A DNA stretch of 64,000 nt, taken from Pedobacter nototheniae (GTDB taxonomy: Bacteria; Bacteroidota; Bacteroidia; Sphingobacteriales; Sphingobacteriaceae). Each line of letters begins with the position of its first letter. The first letter of the stretch is position 1. Shown here piece by piece: positions 42,717-51,810 of this stretch. Both the position numbers and the translations under genes were made by a program. The stretch spans positions 26,747 through 90,746 of the forward strand of contig NZ_RQRS01000025.1 of the NCBI RefSeq assembly GCF_004335085.1. Direction: 5' to 3'. Under the pieces are notes generated by a model, which saw only the letters and a program-made list of their open reading frames with translations, searched no databases and was not told where the DNA came from.

Positions 42717-44027
42717 ATGAAGATAGCCGTAATTGGTACCGGATACGTAGGTTTGGTTACCGGAACTTGTTTAGCCGAAACCGGGAATGATGTTATTTGT
42801 GTTGATATAAACGAAGCAAAGGTAAAGCAAATGCAAAATGGGGAAGTGCCCATTTACGAACCAGGTTTGGATTTACTTTTTCACAGAAATATAGAGCAGG
42901 GTAGGTTGTTATTTACAACAGATCTTGCGGAAGCAGTATCCAAATCGCAGATAATTTTTATGGCTTTGCCAACGCCTCCGGGTGGTGATGGTGCTGCAGA
43001 TTTATCTTATATTTTAGGTGCAGCGAAAGACATTTCAAAACTGATTACCGAATATAAAATCATTATCAACAAATCTACCGTTCCAGTTGGAACCGCAGAT
43101 AAAGTGAAAGCAGTTTTTACTGAAAACACCCATATTGAAGTTGATGTAGTTTCTAACCCAGAGTTTTTGCGTGAAGGTGTAGCCGTTGAGGATTTCATGA
43201 AGCCAGATCGAGTAGTATTAGGAACAAGAAGCGAAAAGGCAATTAAAATAATGACCGATCTTTATGCTCCATATGTACGCCAGGGCAACCCAATTTTATT
43301 TATGGATGAGCGTTCATCAGAGCTAACAAAATATGCTGCAAACTCTTTTCTTGCAACTAAAATTACCTTTATGAACGAAATTGCCAACCTTTGCGAATTG
43401 GTTGGTGCTGATGTTGATGCGGTAAGAAGAGGCATTGGATCAGACGATCGTATTGGTAAACGCTTCCTTTTTCCAGGTGTAGGTTATGGCGGTTCATGTT
43501 TCCCTAAGGATGTACAGGCATTGGTAAAATCTTCTGATGATTACCAATACGACTTTCAAATTTTGAAATCTGTTATTACCGTAAACGAAAGACAGAAAAC
43601 CATTCTGGTTGATAAAGTGTTGAAATATTATAAAAATGATATTCAGGGTAAGCATTTTGCCCTTTGGGGATTGGCCTTTAAGCCAGAAACTGATGACATT
43701 AGAGAGGCACCTGCTTTATATATTATTGATGCATTGGTAAAACATGGAGCAACCATTACCGTATTTGATCCTGAAGCGATGGAAAATGTAAAACAAACCA
43801 TTGGCGACCAGGTAATTTATGCTAAGAACCAATACGAAGCGTTAGAAAATGCAGATGCCTTGTTAATTGCTACAGAATGGTCGGTTTTCCGTAACCCTGA
43901 TTTTGATAAAATAGAAAGTAAGATTAAAGCTAAGGTAATTTTTGATGGACGTAACTTATACGATCTTCCAAAAATGATCGATTTAGGTTACTATTATAAC
44001 AGTATTGGCAGAAAATTAATTGATTAA
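42717..44027 (+). CDS. ugd: UDP-glucose 6-dehydrogenase
   Basis: This enzyme oxidises UDP-glucose to UDP-glucuronate using two NAD+. The 436-residue protein has the NAD motif GTGYVGLVTGTCLAE (7-21), KSTVPVGTADKV, SNPEFLREG and the catalytic Cys261 in GYGGSCFPKD. It is the first gene of ugd-uxs-galE-unknown-cpsB-like, with gaps of 1-2 bp from here to the unknown gene, so it sets carbon flow into acidic and pentose nucleotide sugars for surface glycans. Confidence 0.96.
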   Translation: MKIAVIGTGYVGLVTGTCLAETGNDVICVDINEAKVKQMQNGEVPIYEPGLDLLFHRNIEQGRLLFTTDLAEAVSKSQIIFMALPTPPGGDGAADLSYILGAAKDISKLITEYKIIINKSTVPVGTADKVKAVFTENTHIEVDVVSNPEFLREGVAVEDFMKPDRVVLGTRSEKAIKIMTDLYAPYVRQGNPILFMDERSSELTKYAANSFLATKITFMNEIANLCELVGADVDAVRRGIGSDDRIGKRFLFPGVGYGGSCFPKDVQALVKSSDDYQYDFQILKSVITVNERQKTILVDKVLKYYKNDIQGKHFALWGLAFKPETDDIREAPALYIIDALVKHGATITVFDPEAMENVKQTIGDQVIYAKNQYEALENADALLIATEWSVFRNPDFDKIESKIKAKVIFDGRNLYDLPKMIDLGYYYNSIGRKLID

Positions 44028-44028
44028 G

Positions 44029-45018
44029 ATGAGTCGTAAAAGAATTCTGATTACAGGAGCCGCCGGATTTTTAGGTTCGCACCTTTGCGATCGTTTTATA
44101 AAGGAAGATTACCATGTGATTGGTATGGATAACCTGATTACAGGCGATCTTGCTAATATTGAACACCTTTTTAATTTGGAAAACTTCGAGTTTTATAACC
44201 ACGATGTTTCCAAATTTGTACATATTCCCGGTGAGCTGGATTATATTCTGCACTTTGCCTCACCAGCCAGTCCGATAGATTACTTAAAAATTCCGATTCA
44301 AACCTTAAAAGTAGGCTCATTAGGAACACATAATTTATTAGGGCTTGCAAGGGCAAAAGGAGCAAGAATGTTAATTGCTTCCACATCAGAAGTATATGGC
44401 GATCCGAGTGTAAACCCACAACCCGAAGAATATTGGGGTAATGTAAACCCTGTTGGGCCCCGTGGTGTTTATGATGAGGCAAAGCGTTTTCAGGAAGCTA
44501 TAACCATGGCTTACCATACCTTTCATGGAGTAGAAACCAGAATTGTACGCATTTTTAACACCTACGGACCGAGAATGCGCCTAAATGATGGACGAGTTTT
44601 ACCAGCATTTATTGGTCAGGCATTAAGAGGCGAAGATTTAACCGTTTTTGGTGATGGCACACAAACCCGTTCATTTTGTTATGTAGATGATTTGATAGAA
44701 GGCATTTACCGCTTACTAATGTCTGATTATGCACAGCCTGTAAACATTGGCAACCCAGATGAGATTACGATTAAGCAATTTTGCGAGGAAATAATCAAGC
44801 TGACAGGCACATCACAAAAAATTATTTATAAAGAGTTGCCTCAAGATGATCCGAAACAACGTAGACCGGATATTACAAAAGCAAAAGCATTGTTGGGATG
44901 GGAGCCAAAAATTGGCAGAGCAGAAGGTCTTAAAATTACATATGAATACTTCAAGTCGTTACCGGCAGAAGCATTACAAAAAATAGAACATAAAGATTTC
45001 ACAACATTCAATCGTTAA
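44029..45018 (+). CDS. uxs: UDP-glucuronate decarboxylase (UDP-xylose synthase)
   Basis: The 329-residue short-chain dehydrogenase has GAAGFLGSHL (near residue 9), the conserved HFASPASPIDYL and STSEVYGDP segments, the catalytic Tyr/Lys in YDEAKR, and VRIFNTYGPRM. These are the diagnostic UXS segments, making UDP-xylose from UDP-glucuronate, the product of the gene just upstream. The ATG at 44029 is chosen over the TTG at 44020, which lies inside ugd. Soluble type without membrane anchor. Confidence 0.92.
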   Translation: MSRKRILITGAAGFLGSHLCDRFIKEDYHVIGMDNLITGDLANIEHLFNLENFEFYNHDVSKFVHIPGELDYILHFASPASPIDYLKIPIQTLKVGSLGTHNLLGLARAKGARMLIASTSEVYGDPSVNPQPEEYWGNVNPVGPRGVYDEAKRFQEAITMAYHTFHGVETRIVRIFNTYGPRMRLNDGRVLPAFIGQALRGEDLTVFGDGTQTRSFCYVDDLIEGIYRLLMSDYAQPVNIGNPDEITIKQFCEEIIKLTGTSQKIIYKELPQDDPKQRRPDITKAKALLGWEPKIGRAEGLKITYEYFKSLPAEALQKIEHKDFTTFNR

Positions 45019-45019
45019 A

Positions 45020-46042
45020 ATGGCTAAAATATTGGTTACCGGCGGTACTGGTTACATTGGTTCGCACACCGTAGTAGAATTACACAATGCAGGTTATGAG
45101 GTTGTTATTTTGGATAACCTTTCTAACTCAAACATTAAAATTTTAACCCAGCTCCATGCTATTACAGGTAAATGGCATGATTTCCATGAAATTGATTTAC
45201 AGGATGATAAAGCAGTTCAGGAATTTGCAGAAAACCATACTGATATTAGTGGAATTATTCACTTTGCAGCTTACAAAGCCGTTGGCGAATCAGTAGAGCA
45301 ACCCTTAAAATATTATAAAAATAATTTTTATAGCTTAATTAACCTGCTCACCTCTTTCAACAAAAAAATAAACTTCGTTTTTTCTTCATCTTGTACCGTT
45401 TACGGTCAGCCTGATACTTTACCAGTAACAGAAGCAGCGCCAGTAAAGAAGGCCGAATCTCCTTATGGTAATACTAAGCAAATTGCCGAAGAGATTTTAG
45501 AAGAAACAGCTGCGGTAACACCAGATTTAAATGTAATCGCTTTGCGTTATTTTAATCCTGTTGGGGCACATGAAACTGCTTTAATTGGCGAATTACCTAA
45601 CGGAGTACCGGCAAACTTGGTTCCTTTCATTACCCAATCAGCTATTGGCAAACGTGGTCCGATAACGGTTTATGGTGATGATTATGATACCCCGGATGGT
45701 TCGGCCATTCGTGATTATATTCATGTTGTTGATTTAGCCAAAGCGCATGTTGCGGCAATAAATCGCCTTGAAGATAATAAAGGTGCTTCTAATTATGAGG
45801 TGTTTAACGTAGGAACGGGCAAGGGAACTTCTGTTTTAGAAATTATTGCTGCCTTCGAAAAATCAACCAATGCCAAGTTGGATTATAAAATTGGACCGAG
45901 AAGGGCTGGTGATATTATTCAAATTTATGGTGATGTAAAAAAATCCAATGAAGAGTTGGGCTGGAAAGCTAATTTGGATATTAATGAAATGATGCGTTCT
46001 GCTTGGGAGTGGGAAAATTACATTAAAGCAAATCCTTTTTAG
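45020..46042 (+). CDS. galE: UDP-glucose 4-epimerase
   Basis: GalE interconverts UDP-glucose and UDP-galactose. The 340-residue protein has GGTGYIGSHTVVEL (near residue 8), DNLSNS, HFAAYKAVGES, the Ser/Tyr/Lys catalytic set in SSSCTVYG and YGNTK, and RYFNPVGAH. It starts 1 bp after uxs and ends directly against the start of the next gene (TAGATG). It could also act on UDP-glucuronate or UDP-xylose relatives given its position, but the sequence looks like regular GalE. Confidence 0.94.
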   Translation: MAKILVTGGTGYIGSHTVVELHNAGYEVVILDNLSNSNIKILTQLHAITGKWHDFHEIDLQDDKAVQEFAENHTDISGIIHFAAYKAVGESVEQPLKYYKNNFYSLINLLTSFNKKINFVFSSSCTVYGQPDTLPVTEAAPVKKAESPYGNTKQIAEEILEETAAVTPDLNVIALRYFNPVGAHETALIGELPNGVPANLVPFITQSAIGKRGPITVYGDDYDTPDGSAIRDYIHVVDLAKAHVAAINRLEDNKGASNYEVFNVGTGKGTSVLEIIAAFEKSTNAKLDYKIGPRRAGDIIQIYGDVKKSNEELGWKANLDINEMMRSAWEWENYIKANPF

Positions 46043-46597
46043 ATGAAACTTGCTGAGCACAAAGATTTAAAACTAGCGATAACAGACTTGCCCATAAAGG
46101 AGAAGGATAAGTTGCTGTTGCGTTTGGTTGCTAAAGATAAAGTGCTTACAGAGCATCTTCATTATAAATTATTGGAAGATGAGACTGATCTCGAAGATCG
46201 GAAGGAAAAGATAAAAGCAGATGTTGCAGATCAAATTTCTGAACTTAAAAACTTAAATGCAAAGGAAGCGTTGGTTAAGGTTAGAAAAATGATTACTTCT
46301 GTTAACCATTTTTATAAAGTTACAAAAGATGCAGTTGGAGAGGTTGAACTCAAAATCTACATTTTAAATATAATCCCGATAGCCTATAAAGGTAAAATCC
46401 TTTCCTATCGGGATTTTATGATCTTATTTTCCGTTTACTACTTAAAAACAGTTGCGGTAACCTTAAATAAGTTTAAAAAGCTTCACGAAGATCTACAGTT
46501 TGATTTAAGCGGAGAGGTAAATCAATTGCTGAATAAAATTTATACTTCAAAAATGGCTTCGGCCGCTGAATCATCAAACATCCCAAAAGAATTGTAA
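46043..46597 (+). CDS. Helical cytoplasmic protein of unknown function in the nucleotide-sugar operon
   Basis: The 184-residue Lys/Leu-rich protein is predicted mostly helical, with a charged coiled-coil-like part (DLEDRKEKIKADVADQISEL, about 50-69) and no membrane helix or signal. An NHFYKVTKDAVGEVELKIYILN segment and a YKGKILSYRDFMILFSVYYL segment stand out. Its start codon directly follows the galE stop, so it is certainly co-transcribed. I recognise no family. It may be a regulator or assembly partner of surface-glycan synthesis. Confidence 0.65.
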   Translation: MKLAEHKDLKLAITDLPIKEKDKLLLRLVAKDKVLTEHLHYKLLEDETDLEDRKEKIKADVADQISELKNLNAKEALVKVRKMITSVNHFYKVTKDAVGEVELKIYILNIIPIAYKGKILSYRDFMILFSVYYLKTVAVTLNKFKKLHEDLQFDLSGEVNQLLNKIYTSKMASAAESSNIPKEL

Positions 46598-46620
46598 AAT
46601 TTAATTTTAATAGCACTATT

Positions 46621-47358
46621 ATGTTCGGTTTATTTAAGAAGAAAAAAATAGTACCCGAATTTAACTTTTCGAATATCGGTACGGATATGCATTCGCACAT
46701 CATACCCGGTATTGATGATGGTGCTCAAACCATCGGAGATTCTTTATTACTGGCGAAAAAATTTAAACAACTCGGGTTTAAAAAATTAATTGCTACGCCG
46801 CATATTATGGCCGATTATTTTCGGAATACACCTGATACCATTAATAGAGGATTAGATATTTTAAGAAAAGGTTTACATGAAGTGCAACTGGATTTGGAGG
46901 TTGATGCTGCCGCTGAATACTACTTGGATGAAACTTTAGAAAAAAAAATTAAACAAAAGGAGGTACTAACCTTCGGCAATAACTACGTACTTTTTGAACT
47001 TTCTTATATAAACGCACCACAAAACTTAATTGATTTTATAAAAACCATGCAGGATAGTGGGTACAAACCTGTATTGGCACATCCTGAAAGATATCCTTAT
47101 TACTATGGTTCTTTTGAGAAATATCATCAAATTAAGGAAACAGGGTGTTTATTGCAGTTAAACTCTATTGCGCTAACGGGTTACTATGGTTCTGGAGCAA
47201 AAAAGGTAGCCCTGGAAATGGTAGAAAACCACATGATAGATTTTATAGGGAGCGATATGCACCATTTAAAACATGCCGCAGCAATGGAAGAAAGTTTAAA
47301 AACAGTAGAAATGCAAAGACTTTTAACCCAGCATCAATTAAATAATATTTTGCTTTAA
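46621..47358 (+). CDS. CpsB/CapC-type PHP tyrosine phosphatase
   Basis: The 245-residue PHP-fold metal enzyme has DMHSHIIPGIDDGA (about 22-35), IATPHIM, DLEVDAAAEYYLD, a later LAHPERYPYY and the final metal site GSDMHH. In capsule systems, CpsB removes phosphate from the tyrosine kinase CpsD/Wzc. No Wzc, Wzz or Wzx gene is in the window. It closes the ugd-uxs-galE operon, 23 bp after the unknown gene. Confidence 0.88.
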   Translation: MFGLFKKKKIVPEFNFSNIGTDMHSHIIPGIDDGAQTIGDSLLLAKKFKQLGFKKLIATPHIMADYFRNTPDTINRGLDILRKGLHEVQLDLEVDAAAEYYLDETLEKKIKQKEVLTFGNNYVLFELSYINAPQNLIDFIKTMQDSGYKPVLAHPERYPYYYGSFEKYHQIKETGCLLQLNSIALTGYYGSGAKKVALEMVENHMIDFIGSDMHHLKHAAAMEESLKTVEMQRLLTQHQLNNILL

Positions 47359-47396
47359 AATGATCGTTAATATTTTAACTGTCTTCAAAAAGTATA

Positions 47397-48629
47397 TTAC
47401 TCGTATCTTAATGCTTCAACAGGATCTAATTTAGAAGCTTTTTTAGCAGGGTAGTAGCCAGAGCCAATACCAACCAATACGCATAAAAGAAATCCGCCGA
47501 TAATAAACATCCATGGAATTATAAATGCACCGCCCATTGCCAGTGATATAATGTTACCGAGAAGTATGCCCAGAAAAATTCCTAACGCACCGCCCATTAA
47601 ACAAATTACTACAGCTTCTATTAAAAATTGACGGCGAATAACCTGTGGATTAGCACCAATGGCTTTTCTAATACCAATTTCACGAGTACGTTCTGTTACC
47701 GAAACCAGCATAATATTCATTAATCCTATTGATGCACCAATTAGGGTTATAATTCCAATGGCAACACCCCCAACGGCAACAAAAGCAAGGTTTTCGAATA
47801 AGGTTTGTGCAATAGCATCACTCTTTGTAATCTCAAAATTATTGGTTTCCGAAACTTTTACTTTCCTAATATTTCTAAATAATGCGGTAGATTCTCCAAT
47901 AACGTTATCCATAATGTCGTTATTAGGTACCATTACTGTTATGGTATAGGATGGATTTGCATTTGCATTAATTTGCTTCGCTTTTAGCAAAGGTACATAA
48001 ACAGCTCTATCACCACTAAAACCCATACTGGAGCCTTTTTTAGCTAAAATTCCAACGATTTTAAATCTGTTATTTCCAACATTAATCAATTTATCCATCG
48101 GATCAGCATTTTTGAAAAGCTTATCTACAACGTCGCCACCAACAATGCAAACATTAGAACCCATTTGTACTTCAGATTTACTGAAATTTCTACCTTCAGA
48201 AAGACTTAAGCCTTGTGCAGGCAAGCCATTTTCATCAATACCTTGTACATTAATGTTTGGATTGGTTTTTAAGCTACCATATTTTACGGTAGAGCCACCG
48301 CTGGCAAAAACACTTACGGCAACAGTTGCGGGGGTGTTTAAGCTATCTTTAAATCGTACGGCATCTTCATACCTAATTTCTTTAAAAGGTTTAGGGCGCT
48401 TACCTGGGCCGCCAATTCTAATACCAGTACCACGGTTTCTAATTGTAAATGAATTAGCCCCCATACTGCTAAATGCCTCAGTCATACTTTTTTTAACAGC
48501 ATCAAGCGTAGTTAAAATACCAACTAAAGCCATTAAACCAATGGCAATAATTAAAGCTGTTAACATTGTGCGTAAACGATTGCCTTTAATTGATTCTAAT
48601 GCCAGCCTGATATTTTCTCTGTAATTCAT
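47397..48629 (-). CDS. MacB/FtsX-family ABC transporter permease
   Basis: The 410-residue protein has an N-terminal helix (TMLTALIIAIGLMALVGILTT), a large periplasmic MacB-core domain (about 50-265) with SVFASGGSTVKYG and ILAKKGSSMGFSGD, and three C-terminal helices of the FtsX domain. RTREIGIRKAIGANPQVIRRQF and SGYYPAKKASKLDPVEALRYE are standard family signatures. An ATPase partner is not adjacent. It may export lipoproteins, peptides or stress signals. Confidence 0.92.
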   Translation of the reverse strand: MNYRENIRLALESIKGNRLRTMLTALIIAIGLMALVGILTTLDAVKKSMTEAFSSMGANSFTIRNRGTGIRIGGPGKRPKPFKEIRYEDAVRFKDSLNTPATVAVSVFASGGSTVKYGSLKTNPNINVQGIDENGLPAQGLSLSEGRNFSKSEVQMGSNVCIVGGDVVDKLFKNADPMDKLINVGNNRFKIVGILAKKGSSMGFSGDRAVYVPLLKAKQINANANPSYTITVMVPNNDIMDNVIGESTALFRNIRKVKVSETNNFEITKSDAIAQTLFENLAFVAVGGVAIGIITLIGASIGLMNIMLVSVTERTREIGIRKAIGANPQVIRRQFLIEAVVICLMGGALGIFLGILLGNIISLAMGGAFIIPWMFIIGGFLLCVLVGIGSGYYPAKKASKLDPVEALRYE

Positions 48630-48681
48630 TTATTTAGCGTATAGCGATGGGTGCAAAATGCGGACAATTTGCCTTAAAAAT

Positions 48682-48711
48682 AAAAAAGTCCCAATGTTTA
48701 GACAAGGGGAC
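48682..48711 (-). terminator. Terminator of the A-type Fe-S carrier gene
   Basis: On the minus strand GTCCC and GGGAC arms (complement of 48707-48711 and 48688-48692) pair, with an inner TGT/ACA pairing, and are followed by TTTTTTATTTTT. It lies 29 bp beyond the stop. Confidence 0.65.
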
Positions 48712-48739
48712 CGCACTATATGTTACAATAATATTTTGT

Positions 48740-49093
48740 TTATGCAGAAAAACTTGTGCCACAGCCGCAAGTACTGGTTGCATTTGGATTAACAAAAGTA
48801 AAACCACGAGAGTTTAATCCATCTTGCCAATCAATCATCATACCCATTAAATACATTTGGTGAGCTTTATTCATGAAAACTTTAATTCCATCAATAAAAA
48901 ACTCCTGATCGCCATCTTTTTTCTGGTCGAAGCCTAAAACGTAGTTCATCCCTGCGCAACCGCCACCCTCAACGCCAACACGTAAGCCAAAATCTTCGCC
49001 AATTTCTTGCTGATCTTTTAATTTATATAACTCTTTTGCTGCGTTTTCAGAAAAACTTACCGGTGCAAATGCTGTATCAACTGTTGTGCTCAT
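48740..49093 (-). CDS. A-type iron-sulfur carrier (IscA/ErpA/SufA family)
   Basis: This 117-residue protein delivers Fe-S clusters. It has the three family cysteines Cys46 (GGGCAGMNY), Cys109 and Cys111 (TCGCGTSFSA). Segments LRVGVEGGGCAG and NPNATSTCGCG are typical. Which A-type member it is cannot be decided. It is monocistronic with its own terminator, and no suf or isc genes are adjacent. Confidence 0.93.
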   Translation of the reverse strand: MSTTVDTAFAPVSFSENAAKELYKLKDQQEIGEDFGLRVGVEGGGCAGMNYVLGFDQKKDGDQEFFIDGIKVFMNKAHQMYLMGMMIDWQDGLNSRGFTFVNPNATSTCGCGTSFSA

Positions 49094-49185
49094 GTTATTT
49101 AAATTTTAACTGATACAAATATAAATAATAATGCACATTTTTGCTTTTATGCGGGTGTTAAAATTACCGTAGTTAAACAATACCA

Positions 49186-49716
49186 ATGAATATACAACAA
49201 ATTGTAACCGATGTAGCTATTTTATTTGCTGGCATCTTTATCGCCTTTATGGCAGTTTATTATATCCTTAAGGCCGATATACAACGGTTTTTTAATCTTA
49301 AAACTCTAGAAATTAATAAAGAAGCCAGCGCTCATCTTTTACCATTAAGATTACAGGCTCACGAAAGATTAATCATTTTTACAGATCGAATAAACCCAGC
49401 TAATTTATTGGTTCGCCTACATCAGCAAGGTATTGGTTTAAGCGTACTACAAGCAGGAATTTTAAATGAAGTGCGATCCGAATATCAGCATAATATTACT
49501 CAACAGCTTTATGTAGATAGTATTACTTGGAATGTGGTGAGGAAACTTAAGGATGATACCATTGCTATGATTAACAATGCAGTGCAAGGCCTGCCAGCTG
49601 ATGCAAATGGAATAGAGCTGAGTAAAGCAATATTAAATCATATGGCCTCGATTGATGAAAATCCATATGATTTAACCATAGAGTTGATTAAAAAAGACAT
49701 TCAACGAATGTTTTAA
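49186..49716 (+). CDS. Single-pass membrane protein of unknown function
   Basis: The 176-residue protein has an N-terminal membrane helix (VAILFAGIFIAFMAVYYIL) and a cytoplasmic helical domain with a basic/amphipathic start (LPLRLQAHERLIIFTDRINPANLLVRLHQ). It has a SVLQAGILNEVRSEYQHNITQQLYV segment, and it ends ELIKKDIQRMF. Homologues are common in Bacteroidota from memory but unnamed. It precedes the mutase gene by 74 bp. Confidence 0.7.
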   Translation: MNIQQIVTDVAILFAGIFIAFMAVYYILKADIQRFFNLKTLEINKEASAHLLPLRLQAHERLIIFTDRINPANLLVRLHQQGIGLSVLQAGILNEVRSEYQHNITQQLYVDSITWNVVRKLKDDTIAMINNAVQGLPADANGIELSKAILNHMASIDENPYDLTIELIKKDIQRMF

Positions 49717-49790
49717 GAACAGTAAATTTTTAAATCGTTTAATTGTATGTTTTTCAATTAGTCGTTTATAGCCAATAACCAAATATAAGT

Positions 49791-51338
49791 ATGAGTGAGA
49801 ATAAGCATACAACCACTTCTGGTATAGAAATTAAGGAATTATATACTACCGCCAGATCAATGGATGAGAAGCCAGGCGAATTTCCTTTTACCCGGGGGAT
49901 ACAAAAGGACATGTACAGAGGACGTTTGTGGACCATGCGGCAGTATGCGGGTTTTTCTACTGCGGAAGAATCAAACAAGCGTTATCATTATTTATTGGCG
50001 CAAGGTACAACCGGTCTTTCTGTGGCTTTTGATTTGCCAACACAAATTGGCTATGATTCTGATCATGAAATGGCCGATGGTGAAGTAGGAAAAGTTGGTG
50101 TAGCCATTGATTCATTAAAAGATATAGAGATTTTATTTGATGGCATTGAGCTAAAAAATATCACAACCTCAATGACGATCAATGCAACAGCATCAATTTT
50201 ATTGGCGATGTATATTGCATTGGCTAAAAAACAAGGTGCAGATTTAAAGCAAATCTCTGGCACTATACAAAATGATATATTAAAGGAGTATGCCGCGAGG
50301 GGTACTTATATCTATCCGCCAAAACCATCCATGCGGTTAATTACCGATATTTTTGAGTATTGCAGTAAAGAGGTGCCAAAGTGGAATACCATTTCTATTT
50401 CGGGTTATCATATTAGAGAAGCAGGATCAACAGCGGTACAAGAACTCGCTTTTACCTTGGCAAATGGTAAAACCTATTTAAAAGCAGCGCTCGATAAAGG
50501 TTTGGATATTAACGTTTTCGCAAAGCGATTGTCCTTCTTTTTCAATTGCCACAATAACTTTTTTGAAGAGATTGCTAAGTTTAGGGCTGCCAGAAGAATG
50601 TGGGCAAAAATTACCAAAGACCTTGGCGCTACCGATATAAAAGCGCAAATGCTGCGTTTTCATACGCAAACCGGTGGGTCGACATTAACTGCACAACAAC
50701 CTTTAAATAATGTAATTAGGGTAAGTAACCAAGCCATGGCAGCCGTTTTGGGTGGTACACAGTCTTTACATACCAATGGTTATGATGAAGCGCTTTCCTT
50801 GCCAACAGAGTCTGCGGCTAAGATTGCCTTGCGTACCCAACAAATTATAGGTTTTGAAAGTGGCGTAACGGATACAGTTGATCCTTTAGCGGGATCCTTT
50901 TTTGTGGAGAACCTAACTGATGAGGTAGAAGCAGCTGCCTGGTTATATATAGATAAGATAGATGCCATGGGTGGATCTGTTAATGCAATAGAAAGCGATT
51001 ACATGCAAAATGAAATTTCTGGTGCAGCTTATCAATACCAAACCGAAGTAGAAAGTGGTGAAAGAGTTTTAGTGGGGGTAAATAAGTTTACACAAGAGGA
51101 GGAAGGGCTTACCGAGGTATTTAATATAGATGATTCTATCCGTAAACTGCAAACGGAAAAATTGGAGTATTTAAAAGCGAATAGAAATGCTGCAGAAGTT
51201 AAACTGGCTTTGGATAAATTAGCTCAAGCGGCCGAAACGAATGCTAACCTAATGCCGCTAATTATTGATGCCGTAGAAAAGTATGCCACACTGGGTGAGA
51301 TTGCAGATGTACTTAGAGCAGTTTTTGGCGAATATTAA
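49791..51338 (+). CDS. Methylmalonyl-CoA mutase-type large subunit without B12 domain
   Basis: The 515-residue TIM-barrel mutase subunit shows FPFTRGIQKDMYRGRLWTMR, GLSVAFDLPTQIGYDSDH, SISGYHIREAGSTAVQELAF, FFFNCHNNFFEEIAKFRAARRMW, QTGGSTLTAQQPLNNVIRV and GGTQSLHTNGYDEAL. These are the CoA- and substrate-binding segments of the family. Full-length enzymes (about 710 residues) carry a C-terminal cobalamin domain with DxHxxG; it is absent here, as in split enzymes of archaeal type. The partner B12 subunit is not in the window. The substrate is probably methylmalonyl-CoA, but isobutyryl- or ethylmalonyl-type mutases are possible. Confidence 0.9.
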   Translation: MSENKHTTTSGIEIKELYTTARSMDEKPGEFPFTRGIQKDMYRGRLWTMRQYAGFSTAEESNKRYHYLLAQGTTGLSVAFDLPTQIGYDSDHEMADGEVGKVGVAIDSLKDIEILFDGIELKNITTSMTINATASILLAMYIALAKKQGADLKQISGTIQNDILKEYAARGTYIYPPKPSMRLITDIFEYCSKEVPKWNTISISGYHIREAGSTAVQELAFTLANGKTYLKAALDKGLDINVFAKRLSFFFNCHNNFFEEIAKFRAARRMWAKITKDLGATDIKAQMLRFHTQTGGSTLTAQQPLNNVIRVSNQAMAAVLGGTQSLHTNGYDEALSLPTESAAKIALRTQQIIGFESGVTDTVDPLAGSFFVENLTDEVEAAAWLYIDKIDAMGGSVNAIESDYMQNEISGAAYQYQTEVESGERVLVGVNKFTQEEEGLTEVFNIDDSIRKLQTEKLEYLKANRNAAEVKLALDKLAQAAETNANLMPLIIDAVEKYATLGEIADVLRAVFGEY

Positions 51339-51810
51339 GGACAATAATAATACTTGAAAATCTAATAATCTCTTTCTAACTTATCATCGGTATGGAAATG
51401 AATCCACAGTGTATTTTTGAATAAACTGAACAACGCTATTTTCTGCAAATTCTTAATTTAAATAATAGCTTTGATATTCAGTGAGTTTGAGTTTTTTAGT
51501 TAAGAAATAGCAAAAAAAATGTCTACTAATGTGCATATGGCTTAGAATTTGCTTTCCAGCAGCCAGTTTATAACGATATAACGGAAATAGGGACAAAAGC
51601 CATCATGATGTGGAAAACCGATGTGGATAAATAGTTATCCACACTAAAAATTCAGGTTGAAGATGATAGATTGCTGCTTATGAAGATGTTACGAAATATT
51701 TGAAATTTTTGTTTAAAATGTTGATAATTTTCTCAATATTCGTAGTCCCGAAACGATCCATCTCGGATTACCGAATCGGCACTGTAAACCAATAAATTAT
51801 AGAAATCGCA
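51339..51810. other. 472-bp AT-rich intergenic region upstream of dnaA
   Basis: This gene-free stretch holds the DnaA-box cluster described separately and long AT-rich runs (for example 51490-51535) that could unwind. I see no tRNA, small gene or clear TAnnTTTG promoter here, although dnaA must be transcribed from it. It is a candidate replication origin or dnaA regulatory region. Confidence 0.5.
51609..51643. promoter_or_regulatory. Cluster of three DnaA boxes upstream of dnaA
   Basis: TGTGGAAAA (51609-51617) and TGTGGATAA (51622-51630) are boxes on the minus strand, and TTATCCACA (51635-51643) is one on the plus strand. The last two are perfect E. coli-type boxes arranged as an inverted pair with a 4-bp spacer. 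A weaker GAATCCACA lies at 51400-51408. They lie 170-200 bp before dnaA, so they could be part of oriC or autoregulate dnaA. Confidence 0.8.

Noticed and set aside
47659..47949. 96-codon frame antisense to the MacB-type permease
   Set aside because: It is a mirror of hydrophobic codons of the real gene; no independent support.
49791..51338. Truncated methylmalonyl-CoA mutase
   Set aside because: The missing cobalamin domain is normal for split enzymes and the remaining 515 residues are intact.
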